47,618 bases of DNA. Source: Frankiales bacterium (GTDB taxonomy: Bacteria > Actinomycetota > Actinomycetes > Mycobacteriales > SCTD01). How positions within the stretch are numbered: position 1 is the stretch's first letter; each line of letters begins with the position of its first letter. Under the pieces are notes generated by a model. The model was not told where the DNA came from and did not search any database. It was given only the letters and a program-made list of their open reading frames with translations. Shown here one piece after another: positions 21,898 through 30,665 of this stretch. Both the position numbers and the translations under genes were made by a program. The DNA is taken from contig JAODND010000025.1 in the NCBI GenBank assembly GCA_025465465.1, positions 1 through 47,618 on the forward strand, in the 5' to 3' direction.

Positions 21898-23077
21898 AAG
21901 GCACCGTGATCAGCAGCGCGTCACCCTGACCGCCGCCGCCGCAGAGCGCAGCCGCACCCAGACCGCCGCCGCGACGCTTGAGCTCGAGCGCGAGGTGCAG
22001 GACGATCCGGGCGCCCGAGGCGCCGATCGGGTGGCCGAGCGCGATGGCGCCGCCGTTGACGTTGACCTTCTCCGGGTCGATGCCGAGTGCCTGGGTGGAG
22101 GCGATCCCGACAGCGGCGAAGGCCTCGTTGAGCTCGAAGAGGTCGACATCGCCGATCGCGGCGCCCTGCTTGGCGAGCGCGGCCTTGATCGCGTTGGCCG
22201 GCTGCTCCTGCAGGGAGTTGTCCGGACCGGCCACGATGCCGTGGGCACCGATCTCGGCGATCCAGGACAGCCCGAGCGACTCGGCCTTCTCCTTGCTCAT
22301 CACGACGACGGCAGCGGCCCCGTCGGAGATCTGCGAGGCGTTGCCGGCGGTGAGCGTGCCGTCCTTGACGAACGCCGGCTTGAGCGCGCCGAGCGACTCG
22401 GCCGTCGTGGCAGCGCGCACGCCCTCGTCTTCGGAGACGACCACCGGGTCGCCCTTCCGCTGCGGGATGCTGACGGGCACGATCTCGTCGTTGAAGATGC
22501 CGTCCTTGATGGCCTTCGCGGCGAGCTCGTGGCTGCGGGCCGCGAAGACGTCCTGCTCCTCGCGCGTCTGCGTCGTGAAGTTGGCTGCGGCCTTCTCGGT
22601 CGCCTCGCCCATCGCGACCCGGTCGAAGGCGTCGAACAGGCCGTCGTGGAAGGTCGCGTCGAGGATCTCGGCGTTGCCGTAGCGGTAGCCGCCGCGGGCC
22701 TTGGGCAGCAGGTAGGGGGCCTGCGTCATCGACTCCATGCCGCCGGCGACGACGATCTCGACCTCGCCGGCCCTGATCAGCTGGTCAGCGAGCGCGATGG
22801 CGTCCAGCCCGGAGAGGCAGACCTTGTTGATGGTGAGCGCGGGAACGCTCATCGGGATGCCGCCCTTGACGGCGGCCTGACGGGCGGTGATCTGACCCTG
22901 GCCGGCCTGCAGCACGTGACCCATGATGACGTAGTCGACCTGGTCGCCGGTGACGCCGGCCTTGTCCAGGGCGCCCTTGATGGCGACGCCACCGAGGTCC
23001 ATCGCCGTGAAGTCCTTGAGCGCTCCGGAGAGCTTTCCGATCGGCGTACGGGCGCCGGCCACGATCACGCTGGTCAT
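21890..23077 (-). CDS. Acetyl-CoA C-acetyltransferase (thiolase)
   Basis: 395 residues from ATG 23077 with AGGAGG about 8 bases upstream. Thiolase marks: nucleophile Cys87 in [49 protein letters not shown] (His), and CGGGGQGDA (second Cys). It condenses two acetyl-CoA to acetoacetyl-CoA, or cleaves 3-ketoacyl-CoA. With ccr, Ecm and the dehydrogenase nearby, the first step of the ethylmalonyl-CoA route (or PHB synthesis) is likely. First gene of a chain with meaB; diverges from the epimerase gene. Confidence 0.95.
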   Translation of the reverse strand: MTSVIVAGARTPIGKLSGALKDFTAMDLGGVAIKGALDKAGVTGDQVDYVIMGHVLQAGQGQITARQAAVKGGIPMSVPALTINKVCLSGLDAIALADQLIRAGEVEIVVAGGMESMTQAPYLLPKARGGYRYGNAEILDATFHDGLFDAFDRVAMGEATEKAAANFTTQTREEQDVFAARSHELAAKAIKDGIFNDEIVPVSIPQRKGDPVVVSEDEGVRAATTAESLGALKPAFVKDGTLTAGNASQISDGAAAVVVMSKEKAESLGLSWIAEIGAHGIVAGPDNSLQEQPANAIKAALAKQGAAIGDVDLFELNEAFAAVGIASTQALGIDPEKVNVNGGAIALGHPIGASGARIVLHLALELKRRGGGLGAAALCGGGGQGDALLITVPSA

Positions 23078-23156
23078 GTGGGGGTCCTCCTGCATCGAGT
23101 GACGTCCCTGCAACGATAGGTCCAGCCCGAACCGCGTTCTACAGGGAGCCACTGTT

Positions 23157-23579
23157 GTGAGCATCACGCACATCGATCACGTGGGCATCGCCGTCGCCGA
23201 CCTCGACGCAGCCATCGCCCTCTACGAGAAGGCCTTCGGCATGCGGTGCGTGCACACGGAGGTCAACGAGGAGCAGGGCGTCCGCGAGGCCATGATGGAG
23301 GTCGGGACGTCCGGCTCCTACGTCCAGCTGCTCAGCCCGCTCAACCCGGACACCACGATCGGCCGGTTCCTCGACAAGAGCGGCCCGGGCATCCAGCAGA
23401 TTGCCTATCGCACCGATGACCTCGACGCGCTCTGCGAGCAGCTGCGCGCCGAGGGCATGAAGCTGCTCTACGACGAGCCGCGGACGGGGACGGCGGGCTC
23501 GCGCGTCAACTTCATCCATCCCAAGAGCGCCGGTGGCGTCCTCGTGGAGCTCGTCGAGCCCAGCCCGACCTCGCACTGA
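23157..23579 (+). CDS. mce: Methylmalonyl-CoA (ethylmalonyl-CoA) epimerase
   Basis: 140 residues, GTG start with AGGGAG upstream. Glyoxalase/VOC fold: HIDHVGIAV (metal His8), [20 protein letters not shown] (Gln57), [25 protein letters not shown], and ligand Glu131. At the position of the third metal ligand (His in the Propionibacterium enzyme, LHHMAW) it reads GIQQIAY, that is Gln81. It interconverts R/S methylmalonyl-CoA and probably ethylmalonyl-CoA. Divergent from thl-meaB; its stop codon lies in a long inverted repeat. Confidence 0.93.
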   Translation: MSITHIDHVGIAVADLDAAIALYEKAFGMRCVHTEVNEEQGVREAMMEVGTSGSYVQLLSPLNPDTTIGRFLDKSGPGIQQIAYRTDDLDALCEQLRAEGMKLLYDEPRTGTAGSRVNFIHPKSAGGVLVELVEPSPTSH

Positions 23580-23640
23580 TCCACGGAGAGTTGGCGACCT
23601 CTGGGAGCCCCCAGAAGCCCACCAACTCTCCGTGGATCAG
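23576..23640. terminator. Long inverted repeat after the epimerase gene
   Basis: Perfect 19-bp arms CTGATCCACGGAGAGTTGG (23576-23594) and its complement (23622-23640) with a 27-base centre that itself contains CTGGG-AGCC-CCCAG. The left arm includes the epimerase stop TGA; the right arm ends 16 bases before the stop of the convergent phosphoesterase gene. Likely a bidirectional terminator. Confidence 0.65.
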
Positions 23641-23656
23641 GGGAGGGGTACGGCGG

Positions 23657-24832
23657 TCAGCTGCCGAGACCGGTCGCCATCCGCTGCCAGGAGAACGGCC
23701 CGAAGGTCCCGTCCTGCCGCGGGCTGATCGTGAGCTTCAGCCACTCGAGCGGGAACGTGCTGCCGTGCACGGTGATCCGGTGGAAGTCCGGGACCGTGTA
23801 GCCCGGGTGCGTGGCCGCCTCGTTGGCCTGCTGCGTCGGGTCGCAGGCCACCGTGGACCCGGCCGTCGCGCCCTCGGTCTCGCACGGCGCGGTGGCCGAG
23901 AACGGGTTGTCCGAGCGGTAGGTGTGCGAGTCGCCGTTGAACAGCAGCACCGGGCGGCCCAGGGCGTTGGTGTGGTCGGCGAGGCTCCTCACGATCGACT
24001 CGTAGTTCGTCAGGTGCGCGGCGGTGTTGCCGTCGACGTCCCACATGTCGGCCTGCGTGATGACGACGACACCGTGGGCGTCACTGTGCGCCGCCTCGGC
24101 GAAGGCAGCGTCCAGCCAGCGCAGGTCAGCCGCCGTGCGGGCCACGCGCTCGGCGGTCTGCCGGTCGGTGAGCGGGGCACCGAACCACGGGTCGGCGTCG
24201 TTGTTGCTGCCCCCCGGGACGTTGATGGTCACGAACTCGACGCCCTTGCGCTGCCAGCGGACGTTCTCCACGTACGCCCGATCCTCCGGGTGCGCGGCGT
24301 CATAGGCCGTGGCCTGCGACTGCACGGCGAGGTTTCCCTGCCCGAGGGTCTTGCCAGGGCTGCCGAAGAAGATCGAGCGGACCAGATCGAGGTTCGCGAC
24401 CGGGTCACCGCTGGCGTAGTCGACAGGGCTGCCGTTCGCCATGACGTGGCCGCCCTCGGCCGGCTTGTGGCAGTCGGCCCACTCGTTGTCACCCGGGGTG
24501 TAGACGAGGGAGTCCTGGAAGCGGGTCCAGAGGTTCGCCACGGACTGGTCGTAGGCCTGGGTGCAGTACTGCTTGCCGGAGTGGATGTCGCCGACGTGCA
24601 CGACCGACGCCACGTCGGGGTCGGCGTTGATCCGGTCGATGAACGCCGGGGTGTCACCGAACTCCGCGGTGTCGGCGTTGCTCGTGCCATAGGGCGAGTC
24701 GCCGAAGACCGCCATCGTCAAGGCGCCGTTGTCCTTTGCCGACGCCGATCCCGGTACGGCGATGAGCAGCCCTCCCCAGGCCAGTGCTGCCACGGCCCCT
24801 CCGCAGAGGGCTCTCTTGCTGTGTCGTCTCAT
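23657..24832 (-). CDS. Secreted calcineurin-like metallophosphoesterase
   Basis: 391 residues from ATG 24832; a GTG at 24841 is an alternative. N-terminal RRHSKR, hydrophobic core and SASA cleavage site form a signal peptide. Metallophosphatase motifs: AVFGDSPYG, VVHVGDIHSG, YTPGDNEWADC, VVVITQADMWD, and FNGDSHTYRSD. Substrate (nucleotides, phosphate esters) unknown. It shares a 138-base divergent region with ccr and converges with mce. Confidence 0.85.
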   Translation of the reverse strand: MRRHSKRALCGGAVAALAWGGLLIAVPGSASAKDNGALTMAVFGDSPYGTSNADTAEFGDTPAFIDRINADPDVASVVHVGDIHSGKQYCTQAYDQSVANLWTRFQDSLVYTPGDNEWADCHKPAEGGHVMANGSPVDYASGDPVANLDLVRSIFFGSPGKTLGQGNLAVQSQATAYDAAHPEDRAYVENVRWQRKGVEFVTINVPGGSNNDADPWFGAPLTDRQTAERVARTAADLRWLDAAFAEAAHSDAHGVVVITQADMWDVDGNTAAHLTNYESIVRSLADHTNALGRPVLLFNGDSHTYRSDNPFSATAPCETEGATAGSTVACDPTQQANEAATHPGYTVPDFHRITVHGSTFPLEWLKLTISPRQDGTFGPFSWQRMATGLGS

Positions 24833-24930
24833 GTCGGTGACCCTGCTGAGGCTGGGCTGACCCAGCCCGACCGCAGGGCAACGTCGTGATGAACGCCACG
24901 CGAAGGATGGGCCGCCGCCGGGTACGCACC

Positions 24931-24942
24931 TACTGGTCGGTA
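24931..24942 (+). promoter_or_regulatory. Operator-like palindrome upstream of ccr
   Basis: TACTGGTCGGTA, extended to 14 bp by flanking C/G, 28 bases before the ccr GTG and 90 bases from the divergent phosphoesterase. It is nearly symmetrical (TACYGRYCRGTA) and matches the site before the 3-hydroxyacyl-CoA dehydrogenase at 10 of 12 positions when read on the opposite strand. TetR-type operator suspected. Confidence 0.5.
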
Positions 24943-24970
24943 GCCTTCGCGGCACGTTTCAGAGCAGGGA

Positions 24971-26308
24971 GTGTGGACGTTGAAGGAGATCCTCGAGGCC
25001 ATCCTGGCCGGTGAGACCCCGGAGGGCCCGGTGCCCTCGACCTACAAGGGTGTCGTCGTCCGCAAGGACGAGGTGGGCATGTTCGAGGGCGTCGCGACCC
25101 GCGACAAGGACCCGCGCAAGAGCCTGCACCTCGACGAGGTGGACACCCCGCAGCTCGGCCCCGGCGAGGCGATCGTCGCCGTCATGGCGAGCTCGGTGAA
25201 CTTCAACACCGTCTGGACGTCGATCTTCGAGCCGGTCAGCACGTTCGGCTTCCTGGAGCGCTACGGCAGGCTCAACGAGTACAGCAAGCGGCACGACCTG
25301 CCCTACCACGTGGTGGGCTCCGACCTGTCCGGCGTCGTGCTCGCCGTCGGCCCCGGCGTCTCGAAGTGGAAGGCCGGCGACCAGGTGGTCGCGCACTGCC
25401 TGTCCGTCGAGATGGAGGACCCGGAGGGCTACGACGACGCGATGCTCGACCCGCAGCAGCGGATCTGGGGCTTCGAGACCAACTTCGGCGGGCTCGCCGA
25501 GCTGGCGCTGGTGAAGAGCAACCAGCTGATGCCGAAGGCGAAGCACCTGACCTGGGAGGAGGCGGCCTGCCCCGGGCTCGTGAACTCCACCGCCTACCGC
25601 CAGCTGGTGAGCAAGAACGCCGGCCAGATGAAGCAGGGCGACAACATCCTCATCTGGGGGGCCTCGGGCGGGCTGGGCTCCTACGCGACGCAGTACGCCC
25701 TCAACGGCGGCGCGACCCCCGTGTGCGTGGTGTCGAGCCCGGCCAAGGCGGCGATCGTGCGCTCCATGGGTGCGGAGCTCGTCATCGACCGCAGCGCCGA
25801 GGACTACAAGTTCTGGAAGGACGAGCACAACCAGGACCCCAAGGAGTGGCAGCGCTTCGGCAAGAAGATCCGTGAGCTCACCGGTGGCGAGGACATCGAC
25901 ATCGTCTTCGAGCACCCGGGTCGTGAGACCTTCGGCGCCTCGGTCTATGTCACGAAGAAGGGCGGGACGATCACGACCTGCGCCTCGACGTCGGGCTACA
26001 TGCACCAGTACGACAACCGCTACCTCTGGATGAACCTCAAGCGGATCGTCTCCTCGCACTTCGCCAACTACCGCGAGTCGTGGGAGGCCAACCGCCTGAT
26101 CGCCAAGGGCAAGATCCACCCGACGCTGAGCAAGACCTACACCCTGGAGAACACCGGCCAGGCGGCGTACGACGTGCACAAGAACCTGCACCAGGGCAAG
26201 GTCGGCGTGCTCTGCCTTGCTCCCGAGGCGGGCCTGGGCGTTGCGCCTGAGGCACAGGACTTCCGGGCGGAGCACCTCGAAGCGATCAACCGCTTCCGCG
26301 ACGTATGA
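24971..26308 (+). CDS. ccr: Crotonyl-CoA carboxylase/reductase
   Basis: 445 residues with GTG 24971; a TTG at 24980 (LKEILEAI) has better spacing from AGGGAG (24966-24971) and matches the start of homologues. Zinc-less MDR reductase with MASSVNFNTVWTSIFEP, DLPYHVVGSDLSGVV, GFETNFGGLAE, nucleotide motif WGASGGLGSY (about 229-237), IVFEHPGRETFGASV and TCASTSGYMHQYDNRYLWM (pieces). It reductively carboxylates crotonyl-CoA with NADPH and CO2 to ethylmalonyl-CoA, the defining step of the ethylmalonyl-CoA pathway, or supplies extender units. Followed 57 bases later by a DivIVA-like gene. Confidence 0.97.
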   Translation: MWTLKEILEAILAGETPEGPVPSTYKGVVVRKDEVGMFEGVATRDKDPRKSLHLDEVDTPQLGPGEAIVAVMASSVNFNTVWTSIFEPVSTFGFLERYGRLNEYSKRHDLPYHVVGSDLSGVVLAVGPGVSKWKAGDQVVAHCLSVEMEDPEGYDDAMLDPQQRIWGFETNFGGLAELALVKSNQLMPKAKHLTWEEAACPGLVNSTAYRQLVSKNAGQMKQGDNILIWGASGGLGSYATQYALNGGATPVCVVSSPAKAAIVRSMGAELVIDRSAEDYKFWKDEHNQDPKEWQRFGKKIRELTGGEDIDIVFEHPGRETFGASVYVTKKGGTITTCASTSGYMHQYDNRYLWMNLKRIVSSHFANYRESWEANRLIAKGKIHPTLSKTYTLENTGQAAYDVHKNLHQGKVGVLCLAPEAGLGVAPEAQDFRAEHLEAINRFRDV

Positions 26309-26365
26309 GCGATGTATGAGCGTGGTCCCGGGTGGGACCGGGCTTTTCCTGGTATCACGAAGAGC

Positions 26366-27142
26366 ATGAGCGACGAGCACCTTCTCCCGCTGTCGGACGA
26401 AGACCAGGCAGGGGGCTTCGACACGGCCCTGCGTGGCTATGACAGGCGCCAGGTCGAGGACTACGTCGAGCGCGTCGAGATCGCGCTCGCGGATGCCGAC
26501 CGCCAGCACGTCGAGGACGGTCAGACGCTGGCTACTGTCGAGCAGGAGCTCACCGTGCTGCGGACCCGGCTGGCGGAGGCCGAGGAGCGCGCCGCCGGCC
26601 TGCCCGAGCCCTCGTCCCGGGTCGCGGCCCGGGCCGCCGAGATCCTCCGGCTGGCCGAGGAGGAGGCCGACCAGATCGTCGAGCAGGCCCGCGCCCGCGC
26701 CGAGAACGCCGTCGCCGACCTCACCACCGACCTCGAGCGCCGGGCCCAGGAGCTGGCCGTCACCCAGGCCGAGGCCGAGGGCGCGCGCCTGGAGGCCCAG
26801 CGCGATGCCGAGGCCGTCCGTAGCCGCGCCAGGGAGGAGGCCAGCCACCTCTCCGCGACGGCTGGTGCAGACGCGGAGCAGCGGGTCGCGGCCGCGACGG
26901 CCGAGGCGGCGGAGCTGCTCTCCTCGGCCCAGGAGGAGGCGGACCGCAAGGTCCGCACCGCCGAGGAGGACGTCGCGATCGTCCACGAGGAAGGCCGCAC
27001 GCACGCCCGGGAGCTCGTCGAGCAGGCCCAGCGGCAGGTGGACGAGCTCGCCCACCAGCGCGACCTGATCGCTGCTCAGCTGCAGCAGCTGCGGGAGACC
27101 CTCTCCACGGCCATGCAGCCGCTCAACCCACCCACTCCGTAG
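26366..27142 (+). CDS. DivIVA/Wag31-like coiled-coil protein
   Basis: 258 residues from ATG 26366. The N-terminal block GGFDTALRGYDRRQVEDYVERVE matches the DivIVA lipid-binding domain (F.. .RGYD..QVDDYL; shown in part). Almost the whole remainder is Ala/Glu/Arg-rich heptad coiled coil (about 45-250), ending in a Pro-rich tail. Such proteins act at cell poles or in septum/cell-wall organisation. A role as the principal Wag31 cannot be claimed; it may be a paralogue. Its 3' end overlaps the convergent hydrolase by 20 bases. Confidence 0.85.
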   Translation: MSDEHLLPLSDEDQAGGFDTALRGYDRRQVEDYVERVEIALADADRQHVEDGQTLATVEQELTVLRTRLAEAEERAAGLPEPSSRVAARAAEILRLAEEEADQIVEQARARAENAVADLTTDLERRAQELAVTQAEAEGARLEAQRDAEAVRSRAREEASHLSATAGADAEQRVAAATAEAAELLSSAQEEADRKVRTAEEDVAIVHEEGRTHARELVEQAQRQVDELAHQRDLIAAQLQQLRETLSTAMQPLNPPTP

Positions 27143-27830
27143 CCAACGGGTACGCCGTCGGGTTCACGTGCCGGACGATCTCGTTCAGCACCTCGTCGGC
27201 CATCCCCACCCAGAGGTGCTTCGCGCCCGGCATCGCCACCACTTCGGCCTGCGGCACCGCCGCGAAGCGGCGCCGCGCCTCGTCCGGTCGGAGGTAGTCG
27301 TCGTACTCGGGTACGACGGCGACGAGCTGCTTGCCCGAGGCTGCCCACATCTGCAGGTGCTCCGGCCGGCTGAACCTCAGTGGCGGGCTCAGCAGGATCG
27401 CCCCGACCACCCCGGGGTCGGCGCCGTACATCAGGGCGAGGTCCGTCCCGAAGCTCCAGCCGACCAGCCAGATGCTGGGCAGGTCGAGCGCCTCCACGAA
27501 GTCGAGGGCGGCCGCCACGTCGTACCGCTCGGAGCGGGCCTTGTCGAAGGTGCCCCCGCTGGTCCCCTGCTCACTGGCGGTGCCTCGGGTGTTGAAGCGG
27601 AGCACGGCGAGGTCGGCGAGGGCCGGCAGCCGGTTGGCCATCTTCTTGAGCACGTGGCTGTCCATCATCCCGCCGTGCGTCGGGAGCGGGTGCAGCGCGA
27701 TGATCGTTGCGGCCGGCGCGCTGCCCACGGGGAGAGCAAGCTCCGCGACGAGGGACAGACCGTCTGCGGTCTCGAGCGTCACGGGCCGACGGTCAGCCGG
27801 GAGCACGGTGTTCGCGAGGATCTGGGGCAC
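27123..27830 (-). CDS. Alpha/beta hydrolase (dienelactone hydrolase/YdeN-like)
   Basis: 235 residues from GTG 27830 (VPQILANTVLPADRRPVTLE); upstream extension to 27887 is possible but lies against the next gene's region. Motifs: IIALHPLPTHGGMMDSHVL, LRFNTRGTASEQG, nucleophile elbow LVGWSFGTDL, acid in VPEYDDYLRPDEA, and catalytic His in GAKHLW. This pattern fits the YfbB/YeiC-type dienelactone-hydrolase-like esterases. Substrate unknown. Convergent overlap of 20 bases with the DivIVA-like gene. Confidence 0.85.
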   Translation of the reverse strand: MPQILANTVLPADRRPVTLETADGLSLVAELALPVGSAPAATIIALHPLPTHGGMMDSHVLKKMANRLPALADLAVLRFNTRGTASEQGTSGGTFDKARSERYDVAAALDFVEALDLPSIWLVGWSFGTDLALMYGADPGVVGAILLSPPLRFSRPEHLQMWAASGKQLVAVVPEYDDYLRPDEARRRFAAVPQAEVVAMPGAKHLWVGMADEVLNEIVRHVNPTAYPLATEWVG

Positions 27831-27939
27831 GGGCCCCAGGCTAGGACTCGTCAGGTCGGCGATCACCCGAGCGTGGACGGTGAGCAAACCGCAACACGTA
27901 TGGGATCAGCCGGACATCCGCGACATCGACACTGCGGGC

Positions 27940-28593
27940 ATGGCCTCCCCCACGCTGGTCCTCGCCGCCTACGGCACCCGGCCCCCCGCCGCTCGCGCCA
28001 CGGTCGACAGCATCGTCATGGCAGTACGGCGGCAGCGGCCGGCACTCCCCGTCCGGCTGGCTCACCTCGACCTCCAGAGCCCCCGCCTGGACGAGGTCGT
28101 CGGCAAGTCGGACGTCGTCGTGCCCCTGCTGCTGGCCCGCGGCCAGCGCATCGGCGTGGATCTCGGTCGGCTCGGGGCGACCGTCGCCCGTCACCTGGGG
28201 GCGGACGACCGCTTGGTCGGGCTGGCGTCGCGACGGCTCGACGAGGCAGGGGCCTTGCCCTCCGACGACATCGTGATGGTGTGCGCGGGGAGCAGGGACC
28301 CGCAGGCGCGTCTCGACATCGACTCCGCGGCCCGCAAGCTCGCGAAGCTGCGACACACCCGCATCACCACGGCCACGACCTCGACGGCCCACGAGGTCGT
28401 GGAGGCGCAGCGCCGGCGTGGTCGGGTCGCGGTGGCCAGCTGGCTGGTCGCGACAGGGGCCGCCAGCGACGAGGTCACGGGCTGCCGGGCCGATGCGATC
28501 GCGGCACCGCTCGGGCTCTCGGTCGAGCTCGTCGACACGGTGCTCGACCGCTACGACGAGGCGCTCGTCCAGCTGGTCCAGCGACTCGCCTAG
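27940..28593 (+). CDS. CbiX/SirB-like (sirohydrochlorin chelatase) family protein, active-site His missing
   Basis: 217 residues from ATG 27940. Two-lobed chelatase-like organisation: LVLAAYGTRPPAARATVDSI, VVVPLLLARGQRIGVDLG, IVMVCAGSRDPQARLDI, VASWLVATGAASDEV. In active CbiX/SirB the first motif reads AHGS and the second has GxHxxxD, both histidines binding the metal. Here they are Tyr11 and Arg70, so chelatase activity is doubtful. No other siroheme or B12 synthesis gene adjoins it. Its stop overlaps the convergent zinc-ribbon gene by 4 bases. Confidence 0.75.
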   Translation: MASPTLVLAAYGTRPPAARATVDSIVMAVRRQRPALPVRLAHLDLQSPRLDEVVGKSDVVVPLLLARGQRIGVDLGRLGATVARHLGADDRLVGLASRRLDEAGALPSDDIVMVCAGSRDPQARLDIDSAARKLAKLRHTRITTATTSTAHEVVEAQRRRGRVAVASWLVATGAASDEVTGCRADAIAAPLGLSVELVDTVLDRYDEALVQLVQRLA

Positions 28594-28862
28594 CGCCGCC
28601 GACGGCGGGTCCGGGCCGCCCAGCACGGCGTGTGCCAGTGCCGGCGTGCGTCGGGATCGCCCTCGGGCCACGCCACGACGTGCGGTACGCCGGCGAACTC
28701 GTGGTCGCAGCCGGGGCACCGGTAGGCAACGTCGGAGGTCCCGACGTTGCGCACGACGAAGCCGTCCTCGACCCGGTCGACGCCCGCCGGCCGGCGTACT
28801 GCTGCGTCGTCCTTGCGGAGGGCAGCGAGCGCGTCAGCCGCCCGCTGCCCTCGGCGGGACAT
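28590..28862 (-). CDS. Small zinc-ribbon protein
   Basis: 90 residues, ATG overlapping the upstream dehydrogenase stop by one base (TGATG). Motif YRCPGCDHEFAGVPHVVAWP...RRHWHTPCW provides a CxxC plus HW.H..C, a likely zinc site. Short Arg-rich tail. A similar protein is widely found in actinobacteria, sometimes labelled ATP/GTP-binding without evidence. Coupling to the dehydrogenase gene suggests co-expression; function unknown. Confidence 0.85.
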   Translation of the reverse strand: MSRRGQRAADALAALRKDDAAVRRPAGVDRVEDGFVVRNVGTSDVAYRCPGCDHEFAGVPHVVAWPEGDPDARRHWHTPCWAARTRRRRR

Positions 28863-30640
28863 CAGCGCTTGGCGTAGTCGCGGAAGCCGCGACCGGTCTT
28901 GCGTCCGAGATAGCCGGCCCTGACCAGGTGCTCGAGCATCGGCGCGGGCGAGTCGCCCGGCTCGCGGAACTCGTTGAACAGGGTCTCCTGGATCGCGAGC
29001 GTCACATCGAGGCCCACGACGTCCATGAGCGCGAACGGGCCCATCGGGTGGCCACAGCCGGCCGTCATCGCGAAGTCGATGTCATCGATGTCGGCGTAGT
29101 GCGCCTCCAGCATCTTCACGGCATCGTTGAGGTAGGGGAACAGCAGCGCGTTGACGATGAAGCCGGCCCGGTCACCGCAGAGCACCGCGTGCTTCTTGGT
29201 CTTCGTGCAGACCTCGAGGACGGTGGCGATGACGTCAGGGGCCGTCGTCACCGTCGGGACGACCTCGACGAGCTTCATGACCGTCGCCGGGTTGAACCAG
29301 TGCATGCCGACGACATCCTGAGGCCTGGAGGTCGCGGTCGCGCACTCGATGACCGGCAGCGACGAGGTCGTGGTCGCGAGGATCGCACCAGGCTTCACGA
29401 TGTCGTCGAGCGCCGAGAAGATCGCCCTCTTGATCGACAGCTCCTCGGCGACGGCCTCGATGATGAGGTCGCAGTCCCGGAGGTCCCCAAGGTCGGTGCT
29501 GCCGGTGATCTTGGCCAACGTGGCGGCCTTGGCCTCCTCGGTCAGCTTGCCCTTCTGCAGGGCCTTGTCGAGCGACCCCTCGATCTTCTTGCCGACCGCC
29601 GCGACCTTGTCCTCGCCACGGGCGCGGTAGACGACGTCGTATCCGCTCTTGGCGCAGACCTCGATGATGCCGGTGGCCATCGTGCCGGTGCCGATGACCC
29701 CGATCTTGCGCACCGGGCGCGGTGCCGCATCGCCTGTCGCAGCAGGGGTGTCGGCGTCGGCGATGATCTCGGAGGAGTCGGGCGCGGCGTAGGTGTAGAG
29801 ACCGCGGCCGGTCTTGCGACCGAGCAGGCCCGCGGTGACGTACTGCTTGAGCAGCGGGGCCGGCGCGTGCCGGTGGTCGCGCGACTGCTCGTACATCGTC
29901 TCGAGGATCTCGTAGGCGGAGTCGAGGCCGATGAGGTCGAGCAGGGCCAGTGGGCCCATCGGGTGGCCGCAGCCGAAGCGCATGGCCGCGTCGATGTCCT
30001 CGCGGCTGGCGTATCTGCTCTCGTACATCTTCACGGCATTGTTGAGATAGCCGAACAGCAGCGCATTGCAGATGAAGCCGGCACGGTCGCCGGCCGTGGC
30101 CTTCTGCTTGCCGACCTGCCCGACGAGCTCCTCGACCGCCGTGACGACACCGGGGTCGGTGACGACCGTCCTGACGACCTCGACGAGCTCCATCACCGGC
30201 GCCGGGTTGAACCAGTGCAGCCCGACGACCTGGGACGGGCGGCCGGTGCCGGTGGCCAGCTCGGTGACCGACAGCGCAGAGGTGTTGGTGGCGAGGATGG
30301 CCTCGGGGGCGAGCAGGCCGTCAAGGGCCTCGAACAGCTCCTTCTTCAGCTCCATCCGCTCCGGGATGGCCTCGATGACCAGCTCGCAGTCCTTCACGGC
30401 GGTGAGGTCGGTGCCGAAGGAGATCCGGCCGACGAGCTCCTGCTGCTCACCGTCTGTGAGCTTGCCGCGCGCGACGGCCTTGCCGGTCGAGTGCTCGATG
30501 TGCTCCTTGCCCCGCGCGAGGGCGGCGTCGTCGATCTCGACGCCGACGACCTCGACGCCCGAGCGGGCGAGGACCTCCGCGATGCCGGCACCCATCGTGC
30601 CCAGTCCGACCACACCGATCCTGCTGAACGCCACGACCAC
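28862..30640 (-). CDS. Two-domain 3-hydroxyacyl(butyryl)-CoA dehydrogenase
   Basis: 592 residues made of two complete 3-hydroxybutyryl-CoA dehydrogenase modules (about 1-290 and 311-592). Module 1: GLGTMG (12-17), His142 in LHWFNPAP, Glu154. Module 2: GTGTMA (317-322), His447 in MHWFNPAT, Glu459; each also has the C-terminal GHPMGP...GRKTGRG. In module 2 the acidic residue after beta-2 (Glu35 in module 1) is Ala340 flanked by Arg339/Arg341, suggesting a different cofactor preference. Oxidises or reduces 3-hydroxyacyl-CoA/acetoacetyl-CoA. GTG 30640, or GTG 30634 with better AGGAG spacing. Operator-like site 25 bases upstream. Confidence 0.93.
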   Translation of the reverse strand: MVVAFSRIGVVGLGTMGAGIAEVLARSGVEVVGVEIDDAALARGKEHIEHSTGKAVARGKLTDGEQQELVGRISFGTDLTAVKDCELVIEAIPERMELKKELFEALDGLLAPEAILATNTSALSVTELATGTGRPSQVVGLHWFNPAPVMELVEVVRTVVTDPGVVTAVEELVGQVGKQKATAGDRAGFICNALLFGYLNNAVKMYESRYASREDIDAAMRFGCGHPMGPLALLDLIGLDSAYEILETMYEQSRDHRHAPAPLLKQYVTAGLLGRKTGRGLYTYAAPDSSEIIADADTPAATGDAAPRPVRKIGVIGTGTMATGIIEVCAKSGYDVVYRARGEDKVAAVGKKIEGSLDKALQKGKLTEEAKAATLAKITGSTDLGDLRDCDLIIEAVAEELSIKRAIFSALDDIVKPGAILATTTSSLPVIECATATSRPQDVVGMHWFNPATVMKLVEVVPTVTTAPDVIATVLEVCTKTKKHAVLCGDRAGFIVNALLFPYLNDAVKMLEAHYADIDDIDFAMTAGCGHPMGPFALMDVVGLDVTLAIQETLFNEFREPGDSPAPMLEHLVRAGYLGRKTGRGFRDYAKR

Positions 30641-30665
30641 TCCTGACAGTTGGTTGCCCAGATGT

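Noticed and set aside
24971..26308. ccr read as an ordinary zinc alcohol dehydrogenase or quinone reductase
   Set aside because: The N-terminal MASSVNFNTVW segment and C-terminal NRYLWM region are specific to crotonyl-CoA carboxylase/reductase, and Ecm and MeaB are nearby.
24959..27055. 698-codon minus-strand frame opposite ccr and the DivIVA-like gene
   Set aside because: Spans two unrelated real genes in antisense and shows no recognisable motif.
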